Positions 41,586 through 50,049 of a DNA stretch of 64,000 nt are shown here, piece after piece. The position numbers and the translations under genes were made by a program. This DNA comes from Kroppenstedtia sanguinis. GTDB taxonomy: Bacteria > Bacillota > Bacilli > Thermoactinomycetales > DSM-45169. The notes beneath the pieces were generated by a model. The model searched no databases. It was not told where the DNA came from and saw only the letters and a list, made by a program, of their open reading frames with translations. Location of the stretch: positions 127,848 to 191,847 of the forward strand of contig NZ_JBNPXF010000003.1 in assembly GCF_050433445.1 (NCBI RefSeq). Reading direction: 5' to 3'. How positions within the stretch are numbered: position 1 is the first letter of the stretch; every line of letters begins with the position of its first letter.

Positions 41586-41617
41586 AAAAACCGGGCAGGT
41601 GCTCCTGCCCGGTTTTT
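41586..41617. terminator. Bidirectional terminator between B12 operon and glutamate dehydrogenase
   Basis: AAAAACCGGGCAGG / CCTGCCCGGTTTTT perfect 14-bp stem serving both converging units. Confidence 0.93.
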
Positions 41618-41686
41618 CTGATGATATGGATTCGATTCCCTCCAAACCTCATTTCCAATGGTTCAGAGGCAGGAAGAGTAAAGGGA

Positions 41687-42967
41687 TCAGACCCAACCCC
41701 TGGCTTCCATGGCTACAGTGATTCGTTGGATGGAAATCATATAAGCTGCGGTACGAAGGTCGATTTGCCGCTGTTTGGCCAGAGTGTGCACCTCATGGTA
41801 GGATCGAACCATCTGTTCCTGAAGTTTGCTGTTCACTTCTTCTTCCGACCAGTAGTAATTCATCAGGTTTTGTACCCATTCAAAGTAGGAGACAATCACC
41901 CCACCAGCGTTGGCCAAAATATCAGGCAGGACGAGAATTCCTTTTTTGAACAGAATTTCGTCGGCTTGAGGCGTGGTTGGGCCATTTGCTGCTTCTGCTA
42001 CAATGCTGGCTTTGATGTAGTCTGCATTTTTTCGGTGGATCACATTTTCCAGTGCTGCCGGCACCAAAATATCCACGTCCAGTCCCAGCAAGTCTTCCGG
42101 ATGATTCAGGACGAGGGAGTCAGGGTCGTCCTGGATCGAGGTAGTTTCCTTATCTTTGAAGTGCTCCACTTGCTGGAGGTTTAACCCTTCAGGTTGGTAA
42201 ATGGCACAGGTGGAATCACTGACGGCTACAATTTTGCACCCTTGCGCTGCCAACAAATCAGCCAGGATCCGACCTGCATTTCCGAAGCCCTGGATGGCGA
42301 CGGTGGCCCCGTTCATGGGTTTATTCAGCCTCTTCATCGCCTCTTCGATAGCAAAGACACAGCCTCTGGCCGTAGCTTCAGTCCGTCCCTTGGATCCCCC
42401 TAAAATCAGGGGTTTTCCGGTAATGACTCCCGGGCTGAATTGTCCTTTCATCCGACTGAAGGTATCCATCATCCAGCCCATGATTTGGGGATTGGTATAA
42501 ACATCGGGAGCGGGAATATCTTTTTCAGGGCCTACAATATCGGCGATTGCCTCCATGAATCCACGGCTGATACGCTGAATCTCGCCTTCACTGAACTCGC
42601 GAGGATCACAGACGACTCCGCCTTTTCCGCCACCATAGGGGACATTGACGACGCAACACTTAAAACTCATCCACATGGACAAAGCTTTCACTTCATCCAT
42701 CGAGACCTCCGGATGGAAGCGAATTCCCCCTTTGGTGGGACCGATGGCATCGTTATGTTGGGCGCGGTAGCCTTCAAAGACGCGGGTGGAACCGTCATCC
42801 ATTTTGACTGGAAAGGAAACATAGAGAACACGCTTAGGTTTTTTTAGGATATTTAAAATATCTTCAGATACACCCAACAATTTTCCGGCGTGATCAATTT
42901 GGGTTTGCACGATGTCATATGGGTTTAAATTTTCTTTGTCATCTGAAATGAGATTGATTTCCGACAT
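41687..42967 (-). CDS. NAD(P)-dependent glutamate dehydrogenase
   Basis: Interconverts glutamate and 2-oxoglutarate plus ammonium. Visible are the substrate-site GGGKGGVVCDP with the catalytic Lys region, the P-D pair in PAPDVYTN, and the coenzyme glycines QGFGNAGRI. The 426-residue size fits the hexameric RocG/GudB class, which in Bacillales is mainly catabolic. ATG 42967 is selected because AAGGAGG lies 9 bases upstream; the longer GTG start abuts the ribosome site. Functionally linked to gltC further on. Confidence 0.95.
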   Translation of the reverse strand: MSEINLISDDKENLNPYDIVQTQIDHAGKLLGVSEDILNILKKPKRVLYVSFPVKMDDGSTRVFEGYRAQHNDAIGPTKGGIRFHPEVSMDEVKALSMWMSFKCCVVNVPYGGGKGGVVCDPREFSEGEIQRISRGFMEAIADIVGPEKDIPAPDVYTNPQIMGWMMDTFSRMKGQFSPGVITGKPLILGGSKGRTEATARGCVFAIEEAMKRLNKPMNGATVAIQGFGNAGRILADLLAAQGCKIVAVSDSTCAIYQPEGLNLQQVEHFKDKETTSIQDDPDSLVLNHPEDLLGLDVDILVPAALENVIHRKNADYIKASIVAEAANGPTTPQADEILFKKGILVLPDILANAGGVIVSYFEWVQNLMNYYWSEEEVNSKLQEQMVRSYHEVHTLAKQRQIDLRTAAYMISIQRITVAMEARGWV

Positions 42968-43233
42968 CTGACTCACCCTCCTTTTTTCCGAGTGTTAACT
43001 CACTATCGAGCCCTAAGCGATTTTATGATTAAGATTCATTTTACAGTTTTCGATTGATCGAAGCAATGCTATTTTTAGAATGCATTAATGTCATAATGAG
43101 ATTGATAGATGTTCAATCCTTCGTGGCAGGGGGAAATTCGCCTCCAGATTAAGTGCATAGATTGGGGGTTGTTGGAGGTGGACCTGTATTCCTCGCCGAA
43201 TACATAGAGTATCGAGAACGGGGAGGGATTGTA

Positions 43234-44265
43234 TTGCATCAAATTTGGAAAGGGCGGCGAGGAGCCGGGATGATTGTCGGGGGGCTGGTTCTCTCTCTTG
43301 TTCTGGCAGGGGCAGGGAGCGGATGGGAAGACGCCGCCGCTTCCAATGGAAAAGGGAAGTCCCAGGTGGTCTTTGTGATTCATGGAGGTGCCGGTGGTGG
43401 TACGGTTCCTCCGGATCAGGAAGAAGAGTACCGGAAAACGATGCTGTCTGCTCTGAAAGCGGGAAAAAGAGTGATCGATTCCGGTGGTTCCGGTGTTCGC
43501 GCAGTGGAGGCCGGGGTTCATATACTGGAAGATTCCCCCTTGTTCAATGCGGGCAAAGGAGCGGTTTTTAACACGGATGCCGCTCATGAGCTGGATGCTT
43601 CGATCATGGACGGTAAAGATCTGAATGCCGGTGCTGTTGCCGGCTCCCGGCATGCGAAAAATCCGGTCACTCTGGCCCGGATCATCATGGAGAAATCTCC
43701 CCACGTGATGTTGGCGGGAGATGCAGCGGATCAATTCGGTGTGGAACATGGATTCCAAATGGTGACGCAGGATTACTATTTCACTGAGAAACGATGGCAG
43801 TCCTTGCTGGCTGCCAAAAAGAAAAAGGCGGGGGCCACCGGACACGGCACGGTTGGGGCGGTCGCCCTCGATCGGAAGGGAAATCTGGCTGCGGCCACAT
43901 CCACCGGGGGGTTGACCAACAAAGCCGTCGGCCGGGTGGGAGATTCCCCGATTATCGGGGCCGGGACTTATGCCAATAATCAGAGTGTGGCCGTTTCTGC
44001 CACCGGAACGGGAGAAGTGTTCATCCGGGGAACGGCGGCCGCTGATATTTCTGCAGGGGTTCAATACGGGAAACTTCCCGTACATCAAGCCGCAGGAAAA
44101 GTGGTGAAAGAAAAATTGATGTCCTTGGGCGGCACCGGGGGTGTAATCGCTCTGGATAAAAAGGGAAACTTTGCCGCTCCCTATACCACGGAAACTCTGT
44201 TTTATGGAACGGTGACAAAGGACGGGAAATACAAGGTCGTCCTCTCTCCGAAAGAGGAAAAATAG
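43234..44265 (+). CDS. Secreted isoaspartyl peptidase/L-asparaginase (Ntn hydrolase)
   Basis: Signal peptide (MHQIWKGRRGAGMIVGGLVL, then LSLVLAGAGS). The domain starts at VIHGGAGGG and contains SPLFNAGKGAVF, DASIMDG, and the self-cleavage/nucleophile Thr in GHGTVGAVALD, followed by ATSTGGLTNK and GDSPIIGAGTYA. It would hydrolyse isoaspartyl peptides or asparagine outside the cell; secretion is unusual for the family in Firmicutes. TTG 43234 (GGGGAGGG upstream) gives the better signal peptide; ATG 43270 is an alternative. Confidence 0.9.
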   Translation: MHQIWKGRRGAGMIVGGLVLSLVLAGAGSGWEDAAASNGKGKSQVVFVIHGGAGGGTVPPDQEEEYRKTMLSALKAGKRVIDSGGSGVRAVEAGVHILEDSPLFNAGKGAVFNTDAAHELDASIMDGKDLNAGAVAGSRHAKNPVTLARIIMEKSPHVMLAGDAADQFGVEHGFQMVTQDYYFTEKRWQSLLAAKKKKAGATGHGTVGAVALDRKGNLAAATSTGGLTNKAVGRVGDSPIIGAGTYANNQSVAVSATGTGEVFIRGTAAADISAGVQYGKLPVHQAAGKVVKEKLMSLGGTGGVIALDKKGNFAAPYTTETLFYGTVTKDGKYKVVLSPKEEK

Positions 44266-44384
44266 GGGAGTAAGGAAGTTCAAAAAGAGGAGCGCTCAGG
44301 CTCTTCTTTTCGAGTGGCATCCAGGAGGTTGCCTGTTGTCGGCAAGGGAGTGAGATTACAGAAAAATAATTTTGAAGAAATTAC

Positions 44385-44413
44385 TTGACGAAATTTTAGA
44401 GGAGGAGTAAATT
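44385..44413 (+). promoter_or_regulatory. Promoter of the c-di-AMP leader
   Basis: TTGACG (44385-44390), 17 bases, TAAATT (44408-44413), about 40 bases upstream of the aptamer. Confidence 0.6.
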
Positions 44414-44439
44414 AATCTTAAACTTCAAGCGACACCATT

Positions 44440-44638
44440 CAATCGCTTAATTTGGCTCAGAGGCCAAAGCGGGGGACCCGATCTTGTGGGGTGAATCCTG
44501 GATCATTCGTTCCAGGTAGGGTGAACTCTTCCAGCACCCGAATCCGTCAGCTAACCTCGTAAGCGTTGAGAAGAGGGGTGGTGGTTTATTTTGTATGGCT
44601 TTAAAGCCGTCGAAGTAATCCACTTCGGCGGCTTTTGA
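44440..44638 (+). promoter_or_regulatory. ydaO-type c-di-AMP riboswitch with terminator
   Basis: Highly conserved class segments are present: CGCTTAATTTGGCTCAGAGG, GCGGGGGACCC, GGGGTGAATCC, GGGTGAACTCTTCC, and CCCGAATCCGTCAGCTAACC followed by TCGTAAGCG. A terminator hairpin follows (44603-44636, AAAGCCGTCGAAGT / ACTTCGGCGGCTTT). c-di-AMP binding should terminate transcription when potassium is sufficient. Confidence 0.95.
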
Positions 44639-44647
44639 TTTGAGATA

Positions 44648-45037
44648 ATGGTTGACCTACAAGCAAGGATCCCGAAGGTGGCGACGAAGGTGATTCAAAA
44701 ATCATCCAAAGGACTGACAGAAGCTCAATTGTGTGCTCTTTTCACAAAGTACCACAGGGAAATGGTGGGGAGAGGGCCACAGGAAATCCGCTGTCATTTA
44801 TCCGCAGGAAGGATTCAAATAGATTTGCAAGGTGTGTTAACCAAAGAAGAGAAAAATATGTTTTTCTTTGATCAGAAAGGCAAGTTAATTCAAGAGATCC
44901 GCCAAAAGCTGTACCAACATTTTCGATATGGGCTGGAGTCAGACATCCGTGCAGTGGTCGGTATGCCTATTCAATTCCTCCGCTTTGACATCGACCCCTT
45001 GTCGGAAAGAATTCGGGTCACTTATACGACTCCATAA
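44648..45037 (+). CDS. DUF2294 domain protein directly under the c-di-AMP riboswitch
   Basis: 129 residues matching the DUF2294 pattern: a helix ending in KYHREMVGRGPQEIRC, RIQIDLQGVLTKEEKNMFF, EIRQKLYQHFRYGLE, and FLRFDIDPLSERIRVTY. The function is unknown in the family. Its place between the c-di-AMP riboswitch and kdp suggests a role in potassium or osmotic homeostasis (inference). The ribosome site is weak (TTGAG). Confidence 0.85.
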   Translation: MVDLQARIPKVATKVIQKSSKGLTEAQLCALFTKYHREMVGRGPQEIRCHLSAGRIQIDLQGVLTKEEKNMFFFDQKGKLIQEIRQKLYQHFRYGLESDIRAVVGMPIQFLRFDIDPLSERIRVTYTTP

Positions 45038-45049
45038 AAATTGAAAAGA

Positions 45050-45184
45050 TCTGTGAGGGTAGAACCATTGCAGCGGTTAGCCGAGGCAATCGTTAGACCA
45101 GCACCCCCAAACACTGCTTGTTTTCTTCCTGTGAATGGTCTTCACGTGGGGAAAACTGGTAACAGGGGATGTGCTGGTTTTTTT
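45050..45184 (+). promoter_or_regulatory. Second structured leader with terminator before kdp
   Basis: ACCAGCACCCCC (45097-45108) pairs with GGGGATGTGCTGGT (45165-45178), closed by a long internal region and followed by seven T. The stretch GCAGCGGTTAGCCGAGGC just upstream could compete for pairing. It separates the DUF2294 gene from the kdp genes. No known riboswitch class is recognised. Confidence 0.5.
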
Positions 45185-45218
45185 GTGGAAATATATAGAT
45201 GGAAAGGAGGAAGAATCA

Positions 45219-45323
45219 ATGCTGGATATGGTGATGATCCTTTTAACTGTAGCAATTTTCGTCCTGTTAGTCGGCTTTGCTCACTGGTGTGACCGTATGG
45301 AACAAGGGGAGGATCGATCGTGA
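45219..45323 (+). CDS. 34-residue membrane peptide preceding kdpF
   Basis: MLDMVMILLTVAIFVLLVGF followed by AHWCDRMEQGEDRS: one span and a charged tail. A strong ribosome site AAAGGAGG (45203-45210) precedes it, and its stop overlaps the kdpF start (GTGA). The tight coupling supports a real gene, probably an accessory small subunit of the Kdp complex. No family is recognised. Confidence 0.65.
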   Translation: MLDMVMILLTVAIFVLLVGFAHWCDRMEQGEDRS

Positions 45324-45397
45324 CATTCATGCTCATGGTGGCAGGGGCTGTTTTTATCTATCTGATATACGTAGTGATTCATCCCGAGAAATTCTGA
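45320..45397 (+). CDS. kdpF: KdpF, small stabilising subunit of the Kdp potassium pump
   Basis: 25 residues, a single span (FMLMVAGAVFIYLIYVVI) ending HPEKF, like KdpF peptides that end in a short acidic/aromatic tail. GTG start with GGGGAGG 7 bases upstream. Lies 29 bases before kdpA, where KdpF is always found. Confidence 0.8.
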   Translation: MTFMLMVAGAVFIYLIYVVIHPEKF

Positions 45398-45426
45398 TCG
45401 TCAATTTGAAGGAGGACATAAAAATC

Positions 45427-47112
45427 ATGGGCAGTGGAGTGTTGCAAATCCTAATTACCCTAATCGTTCTGATGTTATTTGTAAAACCCTTGGGGGTCTA
45501 CATGGTTGGGGCATTCTCCGCCGAAGACTCCCGGTTGAACCGGTTTTTCAACCCGGTGGAGCGCTGGATATACCGATTGGCGGGCCTGAAGGAGACGGAT
45601 GCGACTGGGTGGAAAAAGTACGCCCTCAATCTCTTACTAACTAATGCTGTGCTGATGGGTGTCGCCTATTTGCTATTGCGTTTGCAGGGGATGTTACCCT
45701 TCAATCCCAATGAAATTGAAGGAATGGAACCTACGCTAAGTTTTAACACAGCCGCCAGTTTCATGACCAATACCAACCTGCAACATTACAGCGGGGAGTC
45801 GGATCTCAGTTATTTCTCGCAAATGGCGGTCATTATGATGATGATGTTCACCGCCCCGGCGACGGCTCTCGCTGCTGTGATCGCTTTTATCCGTGGACTG
45901 GCGAGCAAGGGGAAGACGATTGGAAACTTCTTTGTTGACTTTGTTCGGGCTCATACTCGGATCCTGCTGCCCTTGGCCATTGTAGTTACTCTCCTGTTGG
46001 TTGTTTTGGGAGTGCCCAATACCCTGAATTCCAACGTGTCTGTTACCACCCTGGAAGGTGCGAAGCAGACCATCGCCCTGGGTCCTGTGGCAGCGCTGGA
46101 GTCCATCAAACATATTGGGAACAATGGGGGCGGATTCTTTGGCGTCAACTCCTCCCACCCCTTTGAAAACCCGAACGGAATCACCAACCTGATCGAAATC
46201 TTATGTATGTTGGCGTTACCGGCTGCACTCCCTTTCACTTTTGGCAAGATGGTGGGGAATATGAAACAGGGCTGGGTTCTCTTTACCACCGTGATGGTGC
46301 TGTTTCTCGTTTTGACTGGCGTTCTTGTCGCAGTGGAGACGGCGGGGAACCCTGCACTCACCCGATTGGGACTCTCCGACCCCATGGGTAGCATGGAAGG
46401 GAAGGAGGTTCGCTTCGGTCCGGTGCTCTCAGCCTTCTTTGCTTCCGTGACCACCGCAGCGGAAACAGGTTCTGTCAATACGATGCATGACACTCTAACC
46501 CCCCTCGGTGGCCTGGTCACCTTGTCCAATATGATGTTGAATACGGTGTTTGGCGGTGTGGGTGCCGGATTTCTCAACATTTTGCTGTATGCCATCTTGG
46601 CCGTATTCCTGGGAGGTCTGATGGTGGGTCGGTCACCGGAGTTTCTCGGACGTAAAATCGAGCCGAGAGAGATGAAATGGATTGTGTTGGTGCTATTGGC
46701 CCACCCACTCCTGATTTTGGTGCCGACAGCAGTCTCTTTTCTCACTCCTTGGGGGACGGAGGCGATCAGCAATGGGGGCTTCCACGGGATCTCTCAGGTT
46801 TTATACGAATTGACCACTTCCGCCGTCAATAACGGTTCCGGTTTTGAGGGGCTGAATGATCAAACTCCCTATTGGAATATCATGACCGGAGTGGTGATGC
46901 TCTTCGGTCGCTACCTCTCTATTGTCGCTCTGTTGGCGGTAGCGGGTTCACTAGCAGCCAAACAGAAGGTGCCTGCGTCTATCGGAACTTTTCCCACCGA
47001 TAATGCGACCTTCGGAACGGTACTGGCAGGTACGATCCTGATTATAGGGGCGCTTACCTTTTTGCCGGTGTTGGTACTGGGACCGGTTGCAGAATTTTTA
47101 TCACTTCGATAA
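45427..47112 (+). CDS. kdpA: Potassium-transporting ATPase channel subunit KdpA
   Basis: Ten-span potassium-binding subunit of KdpFABC. The selectivity-filter repeats are visible: SFMTNTNLQHYSGE, IGNNGGGFFGVNSSHPFENP, TTAAETGSVNTMHDTLTPLGG and TSAVNNGSGFEGL. Normal length (561). ATG 45427 follows AAGGAGG (45409-45415); the open frame upstream belongs to the small peptides. Expressed when potassium is scarce. Confidence 0.97.
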   Translation: MGSGVLQILITLIVLMLFVKPLGVYMVGAFSAEDSRLNRFFNPVERWIYRLAGLKETDATGWKKYALNLLLTNAVLMGVAYLLLRLQGMLPFNPNEIEGMEPTLSFNTAASFMTNTNLQHYSGESDLSYFSQMAVIMMMMFTAPATALAAVIAFIRGLASKGKTIGNFFVDFVRAHTRILLPLAIVVTLLLVVLGVPNTLNSNVSVTTLEGAKQTIALGPVAALESIKHIGNNGGGFFGVNSSHPFENPNGITNLIEILCMLALPAALPFTFGKMVGNMKQGWVLFTTVMVLFLVLTGVLVAVETAGNPALTRLGLSDPMGSMEGKEVRFGPVLSAFFASVTTAAETGSVNTMHDTLTPLGGLVTLSNMMLNTVFGGVGAGFLNILLYAILAVFLGGLMVGRSPEFLGRKIEPREMKWIVLVLLAHPLLILVPTAVSFLTPWGTEAISNGGFHGISQVLYELTTSAVNNGSGFEGLNDQTPYWNIMTGVVMLFGRYLSIVALLAVAGSLAAKQKVPASIGTFPTDNATFGTVLAGTILIIGALTFLPVLVLGPVAEFLSLR

Positions 47113-47129
47113 AAGGGGGGGTTGAGACC

Positions 47130-49202
47130 ATGGATCGAGATCATTCCATAAGGACGCAAGGCGTTGAGTCCTCTCCCAAAAACAAGTCCTCGTTGCTGAA
47201 TGGGAAAATCCTGCGCCAAGCGCTGATCGGTAGTTTCATCAAATTAAATCCGATCACGATGATGAATAACCCGGTGATGTTTATAGTGGAGATCGGGACC
47301 ATCCTAACCTTGCTGACGGTGTTCATGCCAGAATTATTTGGTATGGAGGGACACACCGGCTTCAATTTCGCTGTATTCGCGATCCTTCTCTTCACCATCC
47401 TTTTTGCCAACTTTGCCGAAGCATTGGCGGAAGGACGTGGCAAAGCGCAGGCGGAGAGTCTGAAAAAAACCAAAACGGATACGAAGGCTCGTAAATTGGA
47501 TGATAAGGGGAACATCCACATTGTTTCTTCCACCGATCTGAAAAAGGGGGATATTGTACTCGTCGAGGCCGGTGATCTGGTTCCAAGTGATGGAGAGATC
47601 ATTGAAGGACTTGCCTCCATCGATGAATCAGCGATCACTGGGGAATCGGCTCCGGTGATCAAAGAGGCCGGTGGCGATTTCAGCTCTGTTACCGGCGGGA
47701 CCAAAGTGGTTAGCGACTCCGTAAAGGTCCGGATCAGTGCAAACCCTGGGGAGTCGTTCCTGGATCAGATGATCTCTTTGGTAGAAGGTGCCGGGAGGCA
47801 GAAAACTCCCAATGAAATCGCACTCAACACCCTGTTGGTAACGTTGACGGCGATCTTTCTGATCGTAGTGGTCACCCTGGTACCCATTGCAAATTATGTT
47901 GGTGTTCAATTGGAAATCGCCACCTTGATTGCTCTGTTAGTCTGTCTAATCCCGACCACGATCGGGGCGTTGCTCTCCGCGATCGGGATCGCCGGAATGG
48001 ACCGGGTGACCCGCTTCAATGTGTTGGCGATGTCAGGAAAGGCGGTCGAGGCAGCTGGTGACATCCACACGATGATCCTGGACAAAACAGGTACGATTAC
48101 TTTCGGCAATCGGATGGCAGCAGAATTTATTCCGGTAGGCTCTCGTAAAGAAGAGGATGTCCGGGAAGCTGCGGTGATGGCTTCCATTCAGGACGAAACA
48201 CCAGAAGGACGTTCCGTTTTAGAATTGGCTTCGGAGCAGGGACTGCAGATCGATTCCTCTCGGTATGGGGAGGCGGAATTTATTCCATTTACCGCGGATA
48301 CACGAATGAGCGGAATGAATATCAAAGGAGAATCCTACCGTAAAGGATCTGTCGATGCTGTGAAACGGTATGTCAAAGAAAAAGGGGGTCAGCCCCCCGC
48401 GGATCTGGATGAACAAGCGGATCGTATCGCCCGCATGGGAGGCACTCCCCTGGCTGTCGCCATCGGGAAGGAGATCCTCGGTCTCATCTATCTGAAAGAT
48501 ACGGTGAAACCTGGCATGAAGGAACGCTTCAATCAATTGCGTCACATGGGGATTCGAACGATCATGTGCACTGGGGATAACCCGCTGACCGCATCGACGA
48601 TCGCCAAGGAGGCGGGGGTGGATGATTTTATCGCTGAGAGCACTCCCGAGGACAAGATCCGTGTGATTCGAGAGGAGCAGGAGCAGGGGAAGCTGGTGGC
48701 CATGACCGGAGATGGAACTAACGACGCTCCAGCTCTCGCTCAAGCTGATGTCGGTTTGGCCATGAACAGCGGTACTGTTGCCGCTAAAGAAGCAGCTAAC
48801 ATGGTGGATCTTGATTCGGATCCCTCCAAGATTATCGACGTGGTCGGAATCGGCAAGCAACTCTTGATGACGCGGGGGGCGCTAACGACTTTCAGTATGG
48901 CCAACGATATCGCCAAATACTTCGCCATCATTCCGGCAATTTTCACCCTGGCGATTCCGCAAATGGAAACCCTCAATTTTATGGGTTTGCATTCACCGAC
49001 CAGTGCCATCCTGTCGGCCCTGATCTTCAATGCGGTGATCATTCCGTTATTGATCCCCTTGGCGATGAAAGGGGTTGCCTACAAACCGTTACCTGCTGTT
49101 CAACTGTTGCGTCGCAACCTCTTGATTTACGGTTTCGGGGGAGTGATTGTGCCCTTTGTGGGAATCAAAATCATCGATATGATCCTGGAAGTCTTCCTGT
49201 GA
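47130..49202 (+). CDS. kdpB: Potassium-transporting P-type ATPase subunit KdpB
   Basis: Catalytic P-type ATPase subunit. Phosphorylation Asp in ILDKTGTITFG, actuator TGES (ESAITGESAP), nucleotide-domain FTADTRMSG, hinge MTGDGTNDAPALAQADVG, and seven membrane spans. 690 residues, normal. It lies 17 bases after kdpA. The downstream kdpC is unusually separated, by 274 bases containing a mobile repeat. Confidence 0.97.
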   Translation: MDRDHSIRTQGVESSPKNKSSLLNGKILRQALIGSFIKLNPITMMNNPVMFIVEIGTILTLLTVFMPELFGMEGHTGFNFAVFAILLFTILFANFAEALAEGRGKAQAESLKKTKTDTKARKLDDKGNIHIVSSTDLKKGDIVLVEAGDLVPSDGEIIEGLASIDESAITGESAPVIKEAGGDFSSVTGGTKVVSDSVKVRISANPGESFLDQMISLVEGAGRQKTPNEIALNTLLVTLTAIFLIVVVTLVPIANYVGVQLEIATLIALLVCLIPTTIGALLSAIGIAGMDRVTRFNVLAMSGKAVEAAGDIHTMILDKTGTITFGNRMAAEFIPVGSRKEEDVREAAVMASIQDETPEGRSVLELASEQGLQIDSSRYGEAEFIPFTADTRMSGMNIKGESYRKGSVDAVKRYVKEKGGQPPADLDEQADRIARMGGTPLAVAIGKEILGLIYLKDTVKPGMKERFNQLRHMGIRTIMCTGDNPLTASTIAKEAGVDDFIAESTPEDKIRVIREEQEQGKLVAMTGDGTNDAPALAQADVGLAMNSGTVAAKEAANMVDLDSDPSKIIDVVGIGKQLLMTRGALTTFSMANDIAKYFAIIPAIFTLAIPQMETLNFMGLHSPTSAILSALIFNAVIIPLLIPLAMKGVAYKPLPAVQLLRRNLLIYGFGGVIVPFVGIKIIDMILEVFL

Positions 49203-49244
49203 GAGGACCCGGGTTTCCCAGTGCAACAAAGATATAGCCCAAAT

Positions 49245-49428
49245 CAGGGCCGTTGATTAACCAACTAAATCGATCTTTTGCTCCTCCCATTGCCCATCGT
49301 GAAATATGGCTTGAGGGGACGGGGAGGGTGGGACGGCTACGATCTCTTGCAAAGAACGCAAAGGTTCTTCACCGTCCCACCATCCCGACCTGAATTCCTA
49401 CCTAAAGTATGGCTGATCAACACGTCTG
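49245..49428. mobile_element. MITE-like family-A element, copy 2, between kdpB and kdpC
   Basis: 184 bp with ends CAGGGCCGTTGATTAACC and GGCTGATCAACACGTCTG and the core palindrome GATCTCTTGCAAAGAACGCA. Flanks AGCCCAAAT (49236-49244) and ACCCCAAAT (49429-49437) are a 9-bp target duplication with one mismatch. Confidence 0.9.
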
Positions 49429-49476
49429 ACCCCAAATATCAGCCCGTAGCGGCTGAGGAATCAAGGTGATAGGAAA

Positions 49477-50034
49477 ATGAAATATGTTCGCTTGTCCCTC
49501 TTGTTGATATTGCTGTGTGGATTAGGTTATCCACTGTTGATGACAGGAATTTCCCAACTCCTTTTTCCTGAGCAGGCGGAGGGAAGTATCATCAAGAATG
49601 AGAACGGAAAGGTCGTCGGTTCAAAGTTGGTTGGACAAAATTTCACAGGAGATGAGTACTTCCATGGCCGCATCTCTTCCATCGAATATGATGCGGTCAA
49701 CTCTGGCTCCAATAACTATGCCCCCTCAAACAAGACGATGATTGATCGGACACAGAAGACTGTGGATCAACTATTGAAAGAGGATCCGGGAACGAGGAAG
49801 GAGGATATTCCCCTCGACCTGATAACCAACTCTGCCTCCGGTTTGGATCCCCATATCAGCCCGGAAGCAGCCCGTTTCCAGATCCCCAGGGTTGCAAAGG
49901 CGTCAGGTCTTTCCAAACAGGAGTTAGCGTCTCTAATCGATTTGAACACCGAGGGGAAGGAGTGGGGCATTTTTGGCGAACCTCGGGTCAACGTGCTAAA
50001 GCTGAATTTGGCTGTGAACGGAAGGATGAAATAG
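49477..50034 (+). CDS. kdpC: KdpC subunit of the Kdp potassium pump
   Basis: 185 residues with one N-terminal span (LSLLLILLCGLGYPLLM) and the conserved extracytoplasmic part: GSKLVGQNFTGDEYFHGR, SGSNNYAPSN, DLITNSASGLDPHISPEAA, and the end VNVLKLN. KdpC stabilises the complex and aids potassium affinity. The ribosome site (AAGGTGATAGG) is weaker than in other kdp genes. Separated from kdpB by the repeat copy 2. Confidence 0.95.
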   Translation: MKYVRLSLLLILLCGLGYPLLMTGISQLLFPEQAEGSIIKNENGKVVGSKLVGQNFTGDEYFHGRISSIEYDAVNSGSNNYAPSNKTMIDRTQKTVDQLLKEDPGTRKEDIPLDLITNSASGLDPHISPEAARFQIPRVAKASGLSKQELASLIDLNTEGKEWGIFGEPRVNVLKLNLAVNGRMK

Positions 50035-50049
50035 AGGGAGTGGTCCTGC

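Noticed and set aside
43153..43233. Longer start for the isoaspartyl peptidase
   Set aside because: It would put about 27 residues before the signal peptide without a ribosome site.
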